Shown: positions 1 to 7,067, numbered from the stretch's first letter. The stretch: 8,320 bases of DNA from Acidimicrobiia bacterium (GCA_025456165.1 JALOLI010000155.1:1-8320), one strand, 5' to 3'. Notes: a model not told the origin generated them from the letters alone. Program-made: numbers and translations.

Positions 1-84
1 GAAGGCCATGGGCTGCTGCGCCGTGAGCCGCAGCTGCACTTCTACCGCCGGCTGGAGAGATTCCTCGACTGGCACCTGATGTGA
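1..84 (+). CDS. S9-family (prolyl oligopeptidase-type) peptidase, C-terminal end only
   Basis: Only the last 27 codons and the TGA stop lie in the window, reading from base 1. The fragment opens with EGHG and closes with FYRRLERFLDWHLM. This matches the very end of S9 acylaminoacyl/dipeptidyl peptidases, where an (D)EGHG motif carries the catalytic His of the Ser-Asp-His triad and an amphipathic helix of the type FYxxxExFLxxHL ends the hydrolase domain. Here the His would be codon 7-9. The nucleophile and Asp lie outside the window, so activity and subfamily cannot be judged. An S9 peptidase next to a peptide importer fits a peptide-use neighbourhood, but the 242-base gap that follows argues against a tight operon. 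Another alpha/beta hydrolase ending in GHG plus a helix is possible. Confidence 0.72.
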   Translation, partial: EGHGLLRREPQLHFYRRLERFLDWHLM

Positions 85-115
85 GGGGGTGCGCCATGAG
101 GCCGCTGTCCCTCGT

Positions 116-146
116 CGGATGCCTTCCAACTATCGGGCGGCATCCG
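116..146 (+). repeat. Inverted repeat, possible terminator of the upstream peptidase gene
   Basis: CGGATGCC (116-123) pairs perfectly with GGCATCCG (139-146) across a 15-base loop, starting 32 bases after the S9 stop codon. No T-run follows, so it is not a classical intrinsic terminator. In high-GC bacteria U-less hairpins can still act as 3' ends. It could equally be an operator or a chance pairing. Confidence 0.3.
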
Positions 147-255
147 GCCCTGAGGCGGACCTATTCGCGTACCCCCTGCGGGCAGGGCGGTAGCCGGCTC
201 TCCTCACCGGCAGCGCCGGCGGCTGCGGAGTAGGGTCCGTGACGGCAGGCCGCCA

Positions 256-285
256 TTGCCGCCCGGCGCGGCGCCTGCGGACAAT
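256..285 (+). promoter_or_regulatory. Candidate sigma70-like promoter for the peptide transporter operon
   Basis: TTGCCG (256-261) is separated by 18 bases from GACAAT (280-285). Each box matches 4 of 6 consensus bases (TTGACA / TATAAT). Transcription would start near 292, giving a leader of about 35 bases to the start at 327. It is the best box pair I found in the 85-326 gap, but in GC-rich DNA such matches are weak evidence. Alternative sigma factors with other consensus sequences would not be recognised this way. Confidence 0.22.
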
Positions 286-294
286 GCCGGGCGG
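259..294 (+). repeat. Inverted repeat overlapping the candidate promoter (possible operator or leader hairpin)
   Basis: CCGCCCGGC (259-267) and GCCGGGCGG (286-294) are perfect 9-base reverse complements with 18 bases between them and centres about 27 bp apart. The arms flank the candidate -10 box, so the element could be an operator for a dimeric regulator. Alternatively it could form an RNA hairpin if transcription starts further upstream. High GC raises the rate of chance repeats. Confidence 0.3.
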
Positions 295-312
295 TGGTGC
301 CGTGCCGCGGAG

Positions 313-320
313 GGAAAGGA
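313..320 (+). promoter_or_regulatory. Ribosome binding site fixing the start of the binding protein
   Basis: GGAAAGGA lies 6 bases before ATG 327. An in-frame GTG at 294 and another at 297 would add 11 or 10 residues before the signal peptide and lack such a site, so ATG 327 is preferred. Confidence 0.7.
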
Positions 321-326
321 CGCGAC

Positions 327-2039
327 ATGAAGTTCCGCACATTGGCAGTGCTACTGGGCCTGGTGATGGTCCTGGCCGCCTGCGGAGGCGATGAGACCGA
401 GGAAACCACCACCACCGGCAGCGGCACTACCGGCACCGGCGTCACCACGACCACCTCGGCCGCGACGGGGGGCACTGTTCGCATCGGCTGGGGTGGGGCC
501 CCCAGCGCCCTCAACCCGGGCCTCGGGGAGCTCACCGAGGACTACTCCATCTACGAGCTGACCTACAACACCCCGATCACATTGGACATGGACGGCAACT
601 ACGTCCCCGAACTGGCAACTGACTGGTCGGTGTCCGCGGACGGGCTCACCTGGACAATGAACCTGGTGGACGGCGCCACCTTCCACGACGGCACCCCGCT
701 GACCAGTGCGGATGTGAAGTACACCCTGGAGCTGTACCGGGACTGCGCCGACTGGTGCGTCTACATGTCCGCCTACTTCGATGGGGACGAGGTGATCGAG
801 GCGCCCGACCCCACCACGGTGACCATCAGCATGTCCGCACCCACGGGCAGCTTCGAGGGCCGCATGGTCTTCATGTACATACTCCCGCAGCACATCTGGG
901 AGGGAGTGGACCCCGGCACCTTCGACAACACCGCGATGATCGGCTCGGGCTCCTTCCAGCTGATCGAACACCGGCAGGGTGAGTACGTCCGCCTGGCCGC
1001 CAACGGGGACTACTGGGAGGGCGCACCCGTCGTCGACGAAGTGATCTTCCAGACCTACGAGAACGCCGACGCGCGCGTCCAGGCGCTGATCAACGGCGAC
1101 GTGGACATGATCACCGAGTTCCCCGCCACCGCCATCGCCACCCTGGAGGCCAACGAGAACATCACTGTGGCCACCGGGGAGCCGCTCGCCCCGGATCTGA
1201 CCGACATCATCTTCAACGTCACCGACCCGGCGAACTGCCCGGCCGAGGACGGGGTCTGCTCGGGCCACCCGGCGCTGCGCGACCGGCAGGTTCGCCTGGC
1301 GCTGGCCCATGCCACCGACAAGCAGCAGCTGATCGACACCCTGCTGCTGGGGCTGGGGACTCCGGGCATCGCCATCGTCCCCACCGGTCTGGGCATCTGG
1401 TTCAACGATGCCATCGTGGACTACCCCTTCGATCTGACCGAGGCCAACCGCCTCCTCGATGAGGCGGGCTACCTGGACACCAACGGCGACGGGGTTCGGG
1501 AATGCCCGGCGAGCATGGATTGCGGGGACCGGGCGGAACTGAGCTTCCGCATGAACTTCCCCGACGACTCCGACACCGGGCCCCGCCTGTCCCAGACCCT
1601 GGCCGACTGGTGGGAGCAGGTGGGAGTCGAAATCCAGATCCAGGTCCTCGACCCGGACACGCTCACTTCGGTGTGCTGCCCCAGCCTGGACTACGACGTC
1701 ATCCTCTGGGGTTGGGGCTCGGACCCCGACCCGGGGTTCCTGCTGAGCGCGCTGACCTGTGCCGAGATCCCCACCGGCCTCAGCGAAAGCGGCTACTGCA
1801 GCCCCGACTACGACGCGCTGTTCGCCGCCCAGCAGACGGAGACCGACCTGCAGACCCGCATCGGCATGATCCACGAGATGCAGCAGATCCTGTGGGAGGA
1901 CGTGCCCTACATCATCCCGTACTGCGCCCTCTCCAGCGAGGCCTACCGCCACGACCGCTTCGTCGGCTGGATCGACACGGCGACCAAGCTGGCCCTGGAG
2001 GACCCGTCGAGCCTGAATGTGATTCGCCCCGCCGGATAG
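327..2039 (+). CDS. Peptide ABC transporter substrate-binding lipoprotein (SBP family 5, DppA/OppA-like)
   Basis: 570 aa. It is the extracytoplasmic receptor that delivers peptides to the permease encoded downstream. Residues 1-18 form a lipoprotein signal (MKFRT, then a hydrophobic run) ending in the lipobox LAAC, with Cys19 as the lipidation site. A Thr/Gly-rich linker follows to about residue 48. The mature domain shows the family 5 hallmarks: WSVSADGLTWT, then FHDGTPLTSADVKYTL, then RQVRLALAHATDKQQLI. The length is usual for the family. DTNGDGVR (384-391) resembles a calcium-binding loop, as often seen in this family. Eleven cysteines lie beyond Cys19 (140, 144, 304, 311, 393, 399, 450, 451, 478, 491, 533), several in close pairs, suggesting disulfides outside the membrane. 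Start ATG 327 is supported by an SD and by the signal peptide. Di- or oligopeptides are the likeliest ligands given the operon. Nickel, sugars or other solutes of this superfamily are possible. Confidence 0.9.
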   Translation: MKFRTLAVLLGLVMVLAACGGDETEETTTTGSGTTGTGVTTTTSAATGGTVRIGWGGAPSALNPGLGELTEDYSIYELTYNTPITLDMDGNYVPELATDWSVSADGLTWTMNLVDGATFHDGTPLTSADVKYTLELYRDCADWCVYMSAYFDGDEVIEAPDPTTVTISMSAPTGSFEGRMVFMYILPQHIWEGVDPGTFDNTAMIGSGSFQLIEHRQGEYVRLAANGDYWEGAPVVDEVIFQTYENADARVQALINGDVDMITEFPATAIATLEANENITVATGEPLAPDLTDIIFNVTDPANCPAEDGVCSGHPALRDRQVRLALAHATDKQQLIDTLLLGLGTPGIAIVPTGLGIWFNDAIVDYPFDLTEANRLLDEAGYLDTNGDGVRECPASMDCGDRAELSFRMNFPDDSDTGPRLSQTLADWWEQVGVEIQIQVLDPDTLTSVCCPSLDYDVILWGWGSDPDPGFLLSALTCAEIPTGLSESGYCSPDYDALFAAQQTETDLQTRIGMIHEMQQILWEDVPYIIPYCALSSEAYRHDRFVGWIDTATKLALEDPSSLNVIRPAG

Positions 2040-2051
2040 TCGGGAACGATT

Positions 2052-2080
2052 CCGGGGAGGGGCCGAACGCCCCTCCCCGG
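2052..2080 (+). promoter_or_regulatory. Perfect 12-bp hairpin between binding protein and permease genes
   Basis: CCGGGGAGGGGC (2052-2063) pairs perfectly with GCCCCTCCCCGG (2069-2080) across the 5-base loop CGAAC. It begins 13 bases after the TAG stop of the binding protein and ends 10 bases before the permease ATG. No T-run follows. In many ABC importer operons a hairpin here protects the upstream mRNA or attenuates readthrough, giving excess binding protein over permease. That role is inferred. Its left arm holds the only SD-like purine run upstream of the permease start, and it would be sequestered when folded. Confidence 0.65.
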
Positions 2081-2090
2081 GCCCCCTCCG

Positions 2091-3092
2091 ATGACTCGTG
2101 GCTCCCTCTTCCTGCGCAAAGCCCTCTGGGCCCTGGTGACCATCCTCGTGGTGATCACCTTCAACTTCTTCCTGTTCCGGGTGCTCCCCGGTGACCCGGC
2201 CAAGGCCGGCATCAAGGACCCCCGCCTCAGCCCACAGATGGTCGCCACCCTGCAGGAGCGCTACGGCCTGGACAAGCCGGTGCTCTTCAACACCGGAGAA
2301 GGCGGCCTCTTCGACAGCCAGTACTTCCGCTACCTGGGGGCGCTGGCCCACGGCGACCTCGGGACTTCGTACGCCTATCGGAACCAACCCGTCTCCAGCC
2401 TGCTGGGCAGCGCCCTGGTCAACACCCTCTGGCTGGTGCTTCCCGCCGACATCCTGGCGATCATCCTCGGGGTGCTGCTCGGGCTGGTGGCGGCCTGGCG
2501 GCGGGGCACCAAGCTCGACGTCGGGGCGCTGATGTTCGCCCTGTTCACCTGGGCCTTACCTACCTTCTTCCTCGGGATCCTGTTGCTCTTCTTCGGGAGC
2601 CATTACCTGGGGCTGCCCACCGGGGGCCGCATCACCATCGGGCTCGACCAGGGGTTCTGGGCAACGGCGGGGGATGTCCTCAGGCACCTCCTCCTGCCCA
2701 CCCTCACCTTCGCCCTGGTGCTGCTCGGCGAGTACATGCTGATCATGCGCTCCTCCGTGGTGGAGGTGTTCTCGGAGGACTACATCCTCACCGCCAAGGC
2801 AAAGGGCCTCAACACCTTCCAGATCATCCGCCGCCACGCCTTCCGCAACGCCATGCTCCCCCTGGTGACCCTGATCGCCCTCAATCTGGGTTTCACCGTT
2901 TCCGGGGCCATCCAGGTGGAGACGGTCTTCTCCTGGCCGGGGCTGGGCAAGCTCACCGTCGACGCCGTGGCCCAGCGCGACTACCCACTGCTGCAGGGCG
3001 CCTTCCTGATGCTGGCGATATCGGTGGTGCTGGCCAACCTCGCCGCCGAGCTCGTCTATCTGCGGCTGGACCCGAGGGTGACCGAGGCATGA
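2091..3092 (+). CDS. Peptide ABC transporter permease, DppB/OppB type
   Basis: 333 aa integral membrane protein, one half of the transmembrane channel for peptide import. The N-terminus is typical: a short basic stretch, a membrane segment (about 9-30) and the RVLPGDPAK motif of DppB/OppB proteins. Further hydrophobic segments lie at roughly 103-130, 138-165, 198-220, 255-280 and 300-325, giving the expected six. The cytoplasmic EAA-type coupling loop starts at D230 (DYILTAKAKGL, conserved Gly239) and ends at the LP of residues 256-257. It contacts an ATPase subunit. ATG 2091 is the natural start because the protein begins like its family, but no SD is visible. The bases just upstream are pyrimidine-rich and follow a strong hairpin. 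It overlaps the next gene by 4 bases (ATGA). It is read in the same frame as the binding protein, separated from it by one TAG and 17 sense codons. Confidence 0.93.
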   Translation: MTRGSLFLRKALWALVTILVVITFNFFLFRVLPGDPAKAGIKDPRLSPQMVATLQERYGLDKPVLFNTGEGGLFDSQYFRYLGALAHGDLGTSYAYRNQPVSSLLGSALVNTLWLVLPADILAIILGVLLGLVAAWRRGTKLDVGALMFALFTWALPTFFLGILLLFFGSHYLGLPTGGRITIGLDQGFWATAGDVLRHLLLPTLTFALVLLGEYMLIMRSSVVEVFSEDYILTAKAKGLNTFQIIRRHAFRNAMLPLVTLIALNLGFTVSGAIQVETVFSWPGLGKLTVDAVAQRDYPLLQGAFLMLAISVVLANLAAELVYLRLDPRVTEA

Positions 3093-4936
3093 AGGCCCTC
3101 AACCGCTTCCGCCACTCCAAGATGGGGATGACCGGGGCGATCATGCTGCTCCTCGCCGTGCTGGTGGCGATCTTCGCCCCGCTGCTCGCCCCCTACGACC
3201 CCTATGCCCCTTCCCGCCCCACCATCGAGGACATCTATGACTCGCCGTCGCCGGCACACCTCCTGGGTACCGACGACGGCGGGGAGGACGTGCTCTCCGG
3301 CCTCATCTACGGCTCCCGGGTGTCGCTCATCGTCGGCTTCTCCGCCGCCTTCATCTCCGTGCTCATCGGCGGGGCCATCGGCCTGGTGGCCGGTTTCCGG
3401 GGAGGGCACACCGGGAACCTGCTGATGCGCTTCACCGATTTCTTCCTGGTCATCCCCGACCTGGCCCTGCAGATCGTCATCGTCGCCATCTTGGGCCAGA
3501 GCCTCCGCAACATCATCATCGTGATCGGGGTGCTGGGCTGGACGACCACCGCCCGCCTGGTCCGGGCCCAGACCCTCACCATTCGGGAGCGCAAGTTCGT
3601 GCTGCGCGCCCGGGCAGTGGGGGGCTCGGACTTCTACATCCTCCGGCGCCACGTGCTGCCCCAGGTCTTGCCGCTGATGCTGGCCAACACGGTGCTGGTC
3701 ATCTCGCTGGCCATCCTCTCGGAGTCCACGCTGGCCTTCATCGGCCTCGGCGACCCAACCCTCATCTCCTGGGGGCAGATGCTCAACTTCGCCTTCAGCC
3801 GGGGGGCCGTGTCGGCCGGGGCCTGGTGGGCCCTGATCCCGCCGGGCCTGGCCATCGTCTGGGTGGTCCTGGGCACGACCCTCCTGGGGAATGCCCTCGA
3901 GGAGATGCTCAACCCCCGCCTCGGCCGGCATCACCTGGAGAAGGAGGTCCCGCCGAAGGCCGAGCCCGGCTCCAACCTGAAGGTGAGCTTCGAAGTCGGG
4001 CACGCGCAGCTGATGGCTGCCGACGGCGTGTCCATGGACGTCCACCGGGGCGAAGCCGTCGGCCTGGTGGGCGAGTCCGGCTGTGGCAAGACGACCACCA
4101 TGCTGGCCGCCCTCAGGCTGCTCCCCCCGGGTGGGGCCATCGCCGGCGGCCAGGTGTGGCTCGACGGGCGCGATCTCGTGGCCCTGACTCCCGACGAGCT
4201 GCGCCCGCTGCGCTGGCGCCAGTTCTCCATGGTCTTCCAGGGGGCGATGAATGCCCTCAACCCGGTGAAGACGGTGGGCTGGCAGATCGCCGAGGCCATC
4301 CGCCAGCACGATCCGCAGGTGACCCGGATCCAGGCGGACGCCGAGGCCGGGCGCCTGCTGGAGACGGTGGGCATCGGGCGGGATCGCGCCGCGGACTACC
4401 CCCACGAGTTCTCGGGAGGCATGCGGCAGCGGGCCATGATCGCCCTGGCCCTGGCCTGCGGCCCGGGCCTGGTGGTGGCCGACGAGCCCACAACTGCCCT
4501 CGACGTGATGATCCAGGCCCAGATCATGGACCTGCTGCGGGGCCTGCGCGCCGCGATGGGGATGAGCCTGGTGCTCATCACCCACGACCTGGGAGTGGTG
4601 GCCGAGGCCTGCGACCGGGCGGTGGTCATGTACGGCGGGGTAGTGGTCGAGCAGGGCACCATCGCCGAGGTGTTCCGCGACCCGCAGCATCCCTACACCC
4701 GGCTGCTGCTCGCCGCCTTTCCCGACATCGACGAGCCCGAACGCCTCCTGGCCTCGATCCCGGGGACTCCGCCCCGTCTCGATGAGATCCCACCCGGCTG
4801 CCGCTTCGCCCCCCGCTGCCCGCAGGCCTTCGACCGCTGCCACACCGAGCGCCCCCCCTGCTATCCGCTGGGCCCGCGACGCGAGGCCGCCTGCTTCCTC
4901 GTGGAGCGTAGCCCCCAGGAGGTGGGCGATGGCTGA
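3089..4936 (+). CDS. Peptide ABC transporter permease-ATPase fusion (DppC + DppD type)
   Basis: 615 aa with two full modules. Residues 1-278 are a DppC-type permease: a TM segment near 12-32, HLLGTDD and IYGSRVSL motifs, and an EAA coupling loop from about E167 with conserved Gly178. A linker of about 17 residues (279-295) follows. Residues 297-615 are a DppD/OppD-type nucleotide-binding domain with Walker [10 protein letters not shown] (328-336, Lys334), Q-loop Gln384, signature FSGGMRQR (441-448), Walker B with Asp465/Glu466 and switch His499. All ATPase residues are present, so it should be active. The oligopeptide C-terminal extension has Cys571, 577, 584, 591 and 602. Separate DppC and DppD proteins are more common, but actinobacterial permease/ATP-binding fusions of this kind are known. 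The frame is uninterrupted and the join falls in a clean linker, so this is a real fusion and not a sequencing error. The start overlaps the previous gene by 4 bases and the end overlaps the next by 8. Confidence 0.93.
   Translation: MKALNRFRHSKMGMTGAIMLLLAVLVAIFAPLLAPYDPYAPSRPTIEDIYDSPSPAHLLGTDDGGEDVLSGLIYGSRVSLIVGFSAAFISVLIGGAIGLVAGFRGGHTGNLLMRFTDFFLVIPDLALQIVIVAILGQSLRNIIIVIGVLGWTTTARLVRAQTLTIRERKFVLRARAVGGSDFYILRRHVLPQVLPLMLANTVLVISLAILSESTLAFIGLGDPTLISWGQMLNFAFSRGAVSAGAWWALIPPGLAIVWVVLGTTLLGNALEEMLNPRLGRHHLEKEVPPKAEPGSNLKVSFEVGHAQLMAADGVSMDVHRGEAVGLVGESGCGKTTTMLAALRLLPPGGAIAGGQVWLDGRDLVALTPDELRPLRWRQFSMVFQGAMNALNPVKTVGWQIAEAIRQHDPQVTRIQADAEAGRLLETVGIGRDRAADYPHEFSGGMRQRAMIALALACGPGLVVADEPTTALDVMIQAQIMDLLRGLRAAMGMSLVLITHDLGVVAEACDRAVVMYGGVVVEQGTIAEVFRDPQHPYTRLLLAAFPDIDEPERLLASIPGTPPRLDEIPPGCRFAPRCPQAFDRCHTERPPCYPLGPRREAACFLVERSPQEVGDG
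4917..4923 (+). promoter_or_regulatory. Strong Shine-Dalgarno deciding the start of the second ATPase
   Basis: AGGAGGT sits 5 bases before ATG 4929, inside the end of the fusion gene. It selects ATG 4929 over an in-frame ATG at 4782, which would add 49 low-complexity residues overlapping the previous gene. Confidence 0.85.
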
Positions 4937-5948
4937 GCCGGTCCTCGTCCTGCGTGACGCCAGCAAGCACTTCCCGCGCCCCCGCGGGATCGTCGCCGCC
5001 CTGCGGCGGCGGCCGGCCGGGGTGGTGCGGGCGGTGGATGAGGTCACCCTCCAGGTGTCCCCCGGCGAGGTCCTGGCCATCGTCGGCGAGTCCGGCTGCG
5101 GCAAGACGACCGCGGCCAACCTCATGCTCGGTCTCTTCCCCCCCACCGCCGGCAGCGTCATCCTGGAGGGGGTGGACCTGGCCACCCTGCGCCGCTCCAC
5201 CTTGCGCCGCGCCCGGCGCCACCTGCAGATGGTCTTCCAGGATCCTTACGAGTCACTCAACCCGCGCATGACGGTGGGGGATATCGTCGCCGAGCCGCTC
5301 CGGGTCCACGGGGAAGCCGGGAGCCGCACCGAGCAGAACGACCAGGTGGCTCGGGCCCTGGAGTGGGCCGGCCTGCGCCCGGCGGAGATCTACCTGGAGC
5401 GCCGGCCTCACGAGTTGTCGGGCGGGCAGCGGCAGCGGGTGGTCATTGCGGCCGCCCTGGCGCTGGAGCCGCGCGTGTTGGTGGCCGACGAACCGGTCTC
5501 GATGCTCGATGTGTCGATCCGGGCCGACATCCTCAATCTGTTGCGCGCCCTGGCGGTGGACAAGGGGATCGCCCTGGTCATGATCACTCATGACATGTCC
5601 ACCGTCGCCGCCTACAGCGACCGCATCGCCGTCATGTACCTGGGGCGGATAGTGGAGACCGGCCCGGCCCTGCAGGTGCTCCAGCACCCGCAGCACCCGT
5701 ATACCGAAGCTCTGTTGTCGGTGGTTCCCGTTCCCCGCCCCGACCGGCGCCGCCGGCGGATCATCCTGCACGGGGAGACGCCCGATCCCGCCCACCTCCC
5801 CGGCGGCTGCCGCTTCCACCCCCGCTGCCCTCGCGTCGGCGAGCGCTGCTCGCTCGTGGAACCACCACTGGCAGAAGTGGCGCCGGGCCAGTTCGCCCGT
5901 TGCCTGCTTGCCGCCGTCGACACCGATCACTCCTTGGGAGGGACATGA
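4929..5948 (+). CDS. Peptide ABC transporter ATP-binding protein, DppF/OppF type
   Basis: 339 aa cytosolic ATPase that pairs with the ATPase half of the preceding fusion protein to drive peptide uptake. Walker [10 protein letters not shown] is at 53-61 (Lys59), Q-loop at Gln104 (MVFQDPYESLNPR), signature LSGGQRQR at 163-170, Walker B Asp187/Glu188 and switch His221 (THD). The sites are canonical, so both composite ATP sites should be competent. The arginine-rich segment FPRPRGIVAALRRRPAGVV before the Walker A is the insertion typical of DppF/OppF proteins. The C-terminal oligopeptide extension has Cys294, Cys300, Cys307 and Cys325 in the spacing of the four-cysteine motif of this family. Length is normal. 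The start has a strong SD and lies 8 bases inside the previous gene. The stop overlaps the peptidase start by 4 bases. Confidence 0.94.
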   Translation: MAEPVLVLRDASKHFPRPRGIVAALRRRPAGVVRAVDEVTLQVSPGEVLAIVGESGCGKTTAANLMLGLFPPTAGSVILEGVDLATLRRSTLRRARRHLQMVFQDPYESLNPRMTVGDIVAEPLRVHGEAGSRTEQNDQVARALEWAGLRPAEIYLERRPHELSGGQRQRVVIAAALALEPRVLVADEPVSMLDVSIRADILNLLRALAVDKGIALVMITHDMSTVAAYSDRIAVMYLGRIVETGPALQVLQHPQHPYTEALLSVVPVPRPDRRRRRIILHGETPDPAHLPGGCRFHPRCPRVGERCSLVEPPLAEVAPGQFARCLLAAVDTDHSLGGT

Positions 5949-7018
5949 CCCGGCCCCGCCTCCGGGACCTCGGCGCGGCCGTCGGCTCCCTGCCGCCGGG
6001 CTCGCACAACGCCATCACCGACGTGCCCGGCGTCTGGGTGGGACACGCCACCGTGATCCGCGACCTTCCCCGGGTGGCCCGCACCGGGGTGACCATGGTC
6101 GTTCCCCGGGAGAACCGGGTCTGGGATGACTACTGCTTCGCCGGGCACTTCTGCTTCAACGGCAACGGCGAGCTGACCGGGCTCCCCTGGCTGGAGGAGT
6201 CGGGCATGCTCGGCTCGCCCGTGGCCATCACCAACACCCATCAGGTGGGCCTGGTACGCGACGCCCTGGTGCGCTACTCGGTGGAGCAGGGGGTCATCGA
6301 CGGCTTCATCCTTCCCGTCGTGGGCGAGACCTGGGACGGCTGGCTCAACGACATCGACGCCTTCTCGCTCACGGAGGAGGACGCCCGGGCCGCCCTGGCC
6401 TCCGCCCGGCCGGGCCCGGTGCCGGAGGGCAACGTGGGCGGGGGCACCGGCATGATCTGCCACGAGTTCAAGGGGGGCATCGGCACCTCGTCGCGGCGCT
6501 GCGCGGTGGACGGTGACACCTGGACTGTGGGCGCGCTGGTCCAGGCCAACTACGGGGACCGGGCCGACCTGCGCCTCGACGGGCTGCCCCTGGGGCGGCT
6601 GGCCGGCTACGACCGGGTCCCCAGTCCCTTCCCCAACGAGCGCGGGGCCGGCGGGTCGATCATCGTGGTGGTGGCCACCGACGCCCCCCTCATCCCCACC
6701 CAGTGTGCCCGCCTGGCCCGGCGCGCTACGGTCGGCCTGGCCCGGGCCGGGGGAACCGGTCACAACGGGAGCGGCGACCTCTTCCTGGCTTTCGCCACCG
6801 GCAACCACCTGCCGGCGCACCGGCCGCGCCGGGACCTCGTCATGGTGGACCACGACGGCCTGGACCCCTTGTTCGCCGGGACGGCCGAAGCGGTGGAGGA
6901 GGCCATCCTCAATGCGCTCTGCGCTGCCGAGACGATGACCGGCCACCTGGGGAGAACAGCGCATGCCCTGCCGCTCGACGCCGTTGCCGAGATCTGGTCC
7001 ACCCGGGGCGTGTCGTAG
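5945..7018 (+). CDS. P1-family (S58, DmpA-type) aminopeptidase
   Basis: 357 aa. The family contains L-aminopeptidase D-esterase DmpA and beta-aminopeptidases: N-terminal-nucleophile hydrolases made as one chain and self-cleaved into alpha and beta subunits, the new N-terminal Ser being the nucleophile. The start is typical (HNAITDVPGVWVGHAT). NVGGGTGMICHEFKGGIGTSSR and then VGALVQANYGDR are family landmarks. The cleavage motif GGSIIVVVATDAPL places the scissile bond between Gly237 and Ser238. NGSGDLFLAF follows, with Ser276 and Asp278 at +38 and +40 from the nucleophile, the spacing I recall for the second catalytic Ser and acidic residue of characterised members (Glu there, from memory). No signal peptide is seen, so it acts in the cytosol, probably on imported peptides with small, D- or beta-amino N-terminal residues. 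ATG 5945 overlaps the ATPase stop (ATGA) and follows GGGAGG. An in-frame ATG at 5900 lacks this context. Confidence 0.92.
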   Translation: MTRPRLRDLGAAVGSLPPGSHNAITDVPGVWVGHATVIRDLPRVARTGVTMVVPRENRVWDDYCFAGHFCFNGNGELTGLPWLEESGMLGSPVAITNTHQVGLVRDALVRYSVEQGVIDGFILPVVGETWDGWLNDIDAFSLTEEDARAALASARPGPVPEGNVGGGTGMICHEFKGGIGTSSRRCAVDGDTWTVGALVQANYGDRADLRLDGLPLGRLAGYDRVPSPFPNERGAGGSIIVVVATDAPLIPTQCARLARRATVGLARAGGTGHNGSGDLFLAFATGNHLPAHRPRRDLVMVDHDGLDPLFAGTAEAVEEAILNALCAAETMTGHLGRTAHALPLDAVAEIWSTRGVS

Positions 7019-7031
7019 GCGAGGGGTGCTG

Positions 7032-7053
7032 CGGCTGGGAGTCTCCCGGGCCG
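7032..7053 (+). terminator. Terminator-like hairpin after the peptidase gene
   Basis: CGGCTGGGA (7032-7040) and TCCCGGGCCG (7044-7053) form a stem of eight Watson-Crick pairs and one G-U pair with a one-base bulge and a 3-base loop, 13 bases after the peptidase stop. There is no T-run. The position suggests the 3' end of the transporter-peptidase transcript, but U-less termination is unproven here. Confidence 0.4.
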
Positions 7054-7067
7054 TCCGACCGTCCGGA

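Noticed and set aside
85..326. Possible small gene in the first intergenic region
   Set aside because: Short frames exist on both strands, but none has an SD, a conserved look or codon use like the neighbours. Only inverted repeats and a weak promoter can be supported.
1502..2194. Plus-strand frame overlapping the binding protein and permease start
   Set aside because: Pro/Arg/Gly-rich +frame shadow of two recognised genes.
351..2387. Long minus-strand open frame opposite the binding protein (678 codons)
   Set aside because: It is a compositional shadow: GC-rich codons leave few stops on the other strand. The translation is low in hydrophobic structure, rich in Gly, Val, Asp and His, and matches no family I know, while the plus strand encodes a clear lipoprotein.
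3900..3990. Possible lost stop or frameshift joining permease and ATPase genes
   Set aside because: Both modules are in one frame, the join is a clean hydrophilic linker, and no buried start with an SD is seen there. A genuine fusion is simpler.
4782..4928. Upstream start extending the second ATPase by 49 residues
   Set aside because: The extension lies wholly inside the fusion gene, is Ala/Pro/Arg-rich, and has no match to DppF N-termini. ATG 4929 has a strong SD.
4070..5111. Near-identical 27-base direct repeats at 4070-4096 and 5085-5111
   Set aside because: They encode the Walker A motif GESGCGKTT in two homologous ATPases. Protein conservation and shared codon bias explain them, not a mobile element.
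3056..5200. Minus-strand open frame of 714 codons opposite the permease-ATPase fusion and second ATPase
   Set aside because: Shadow of conserved plus-strand genes. It has no recognisable domain and repetitive His/Gln/Gly/Asp content.
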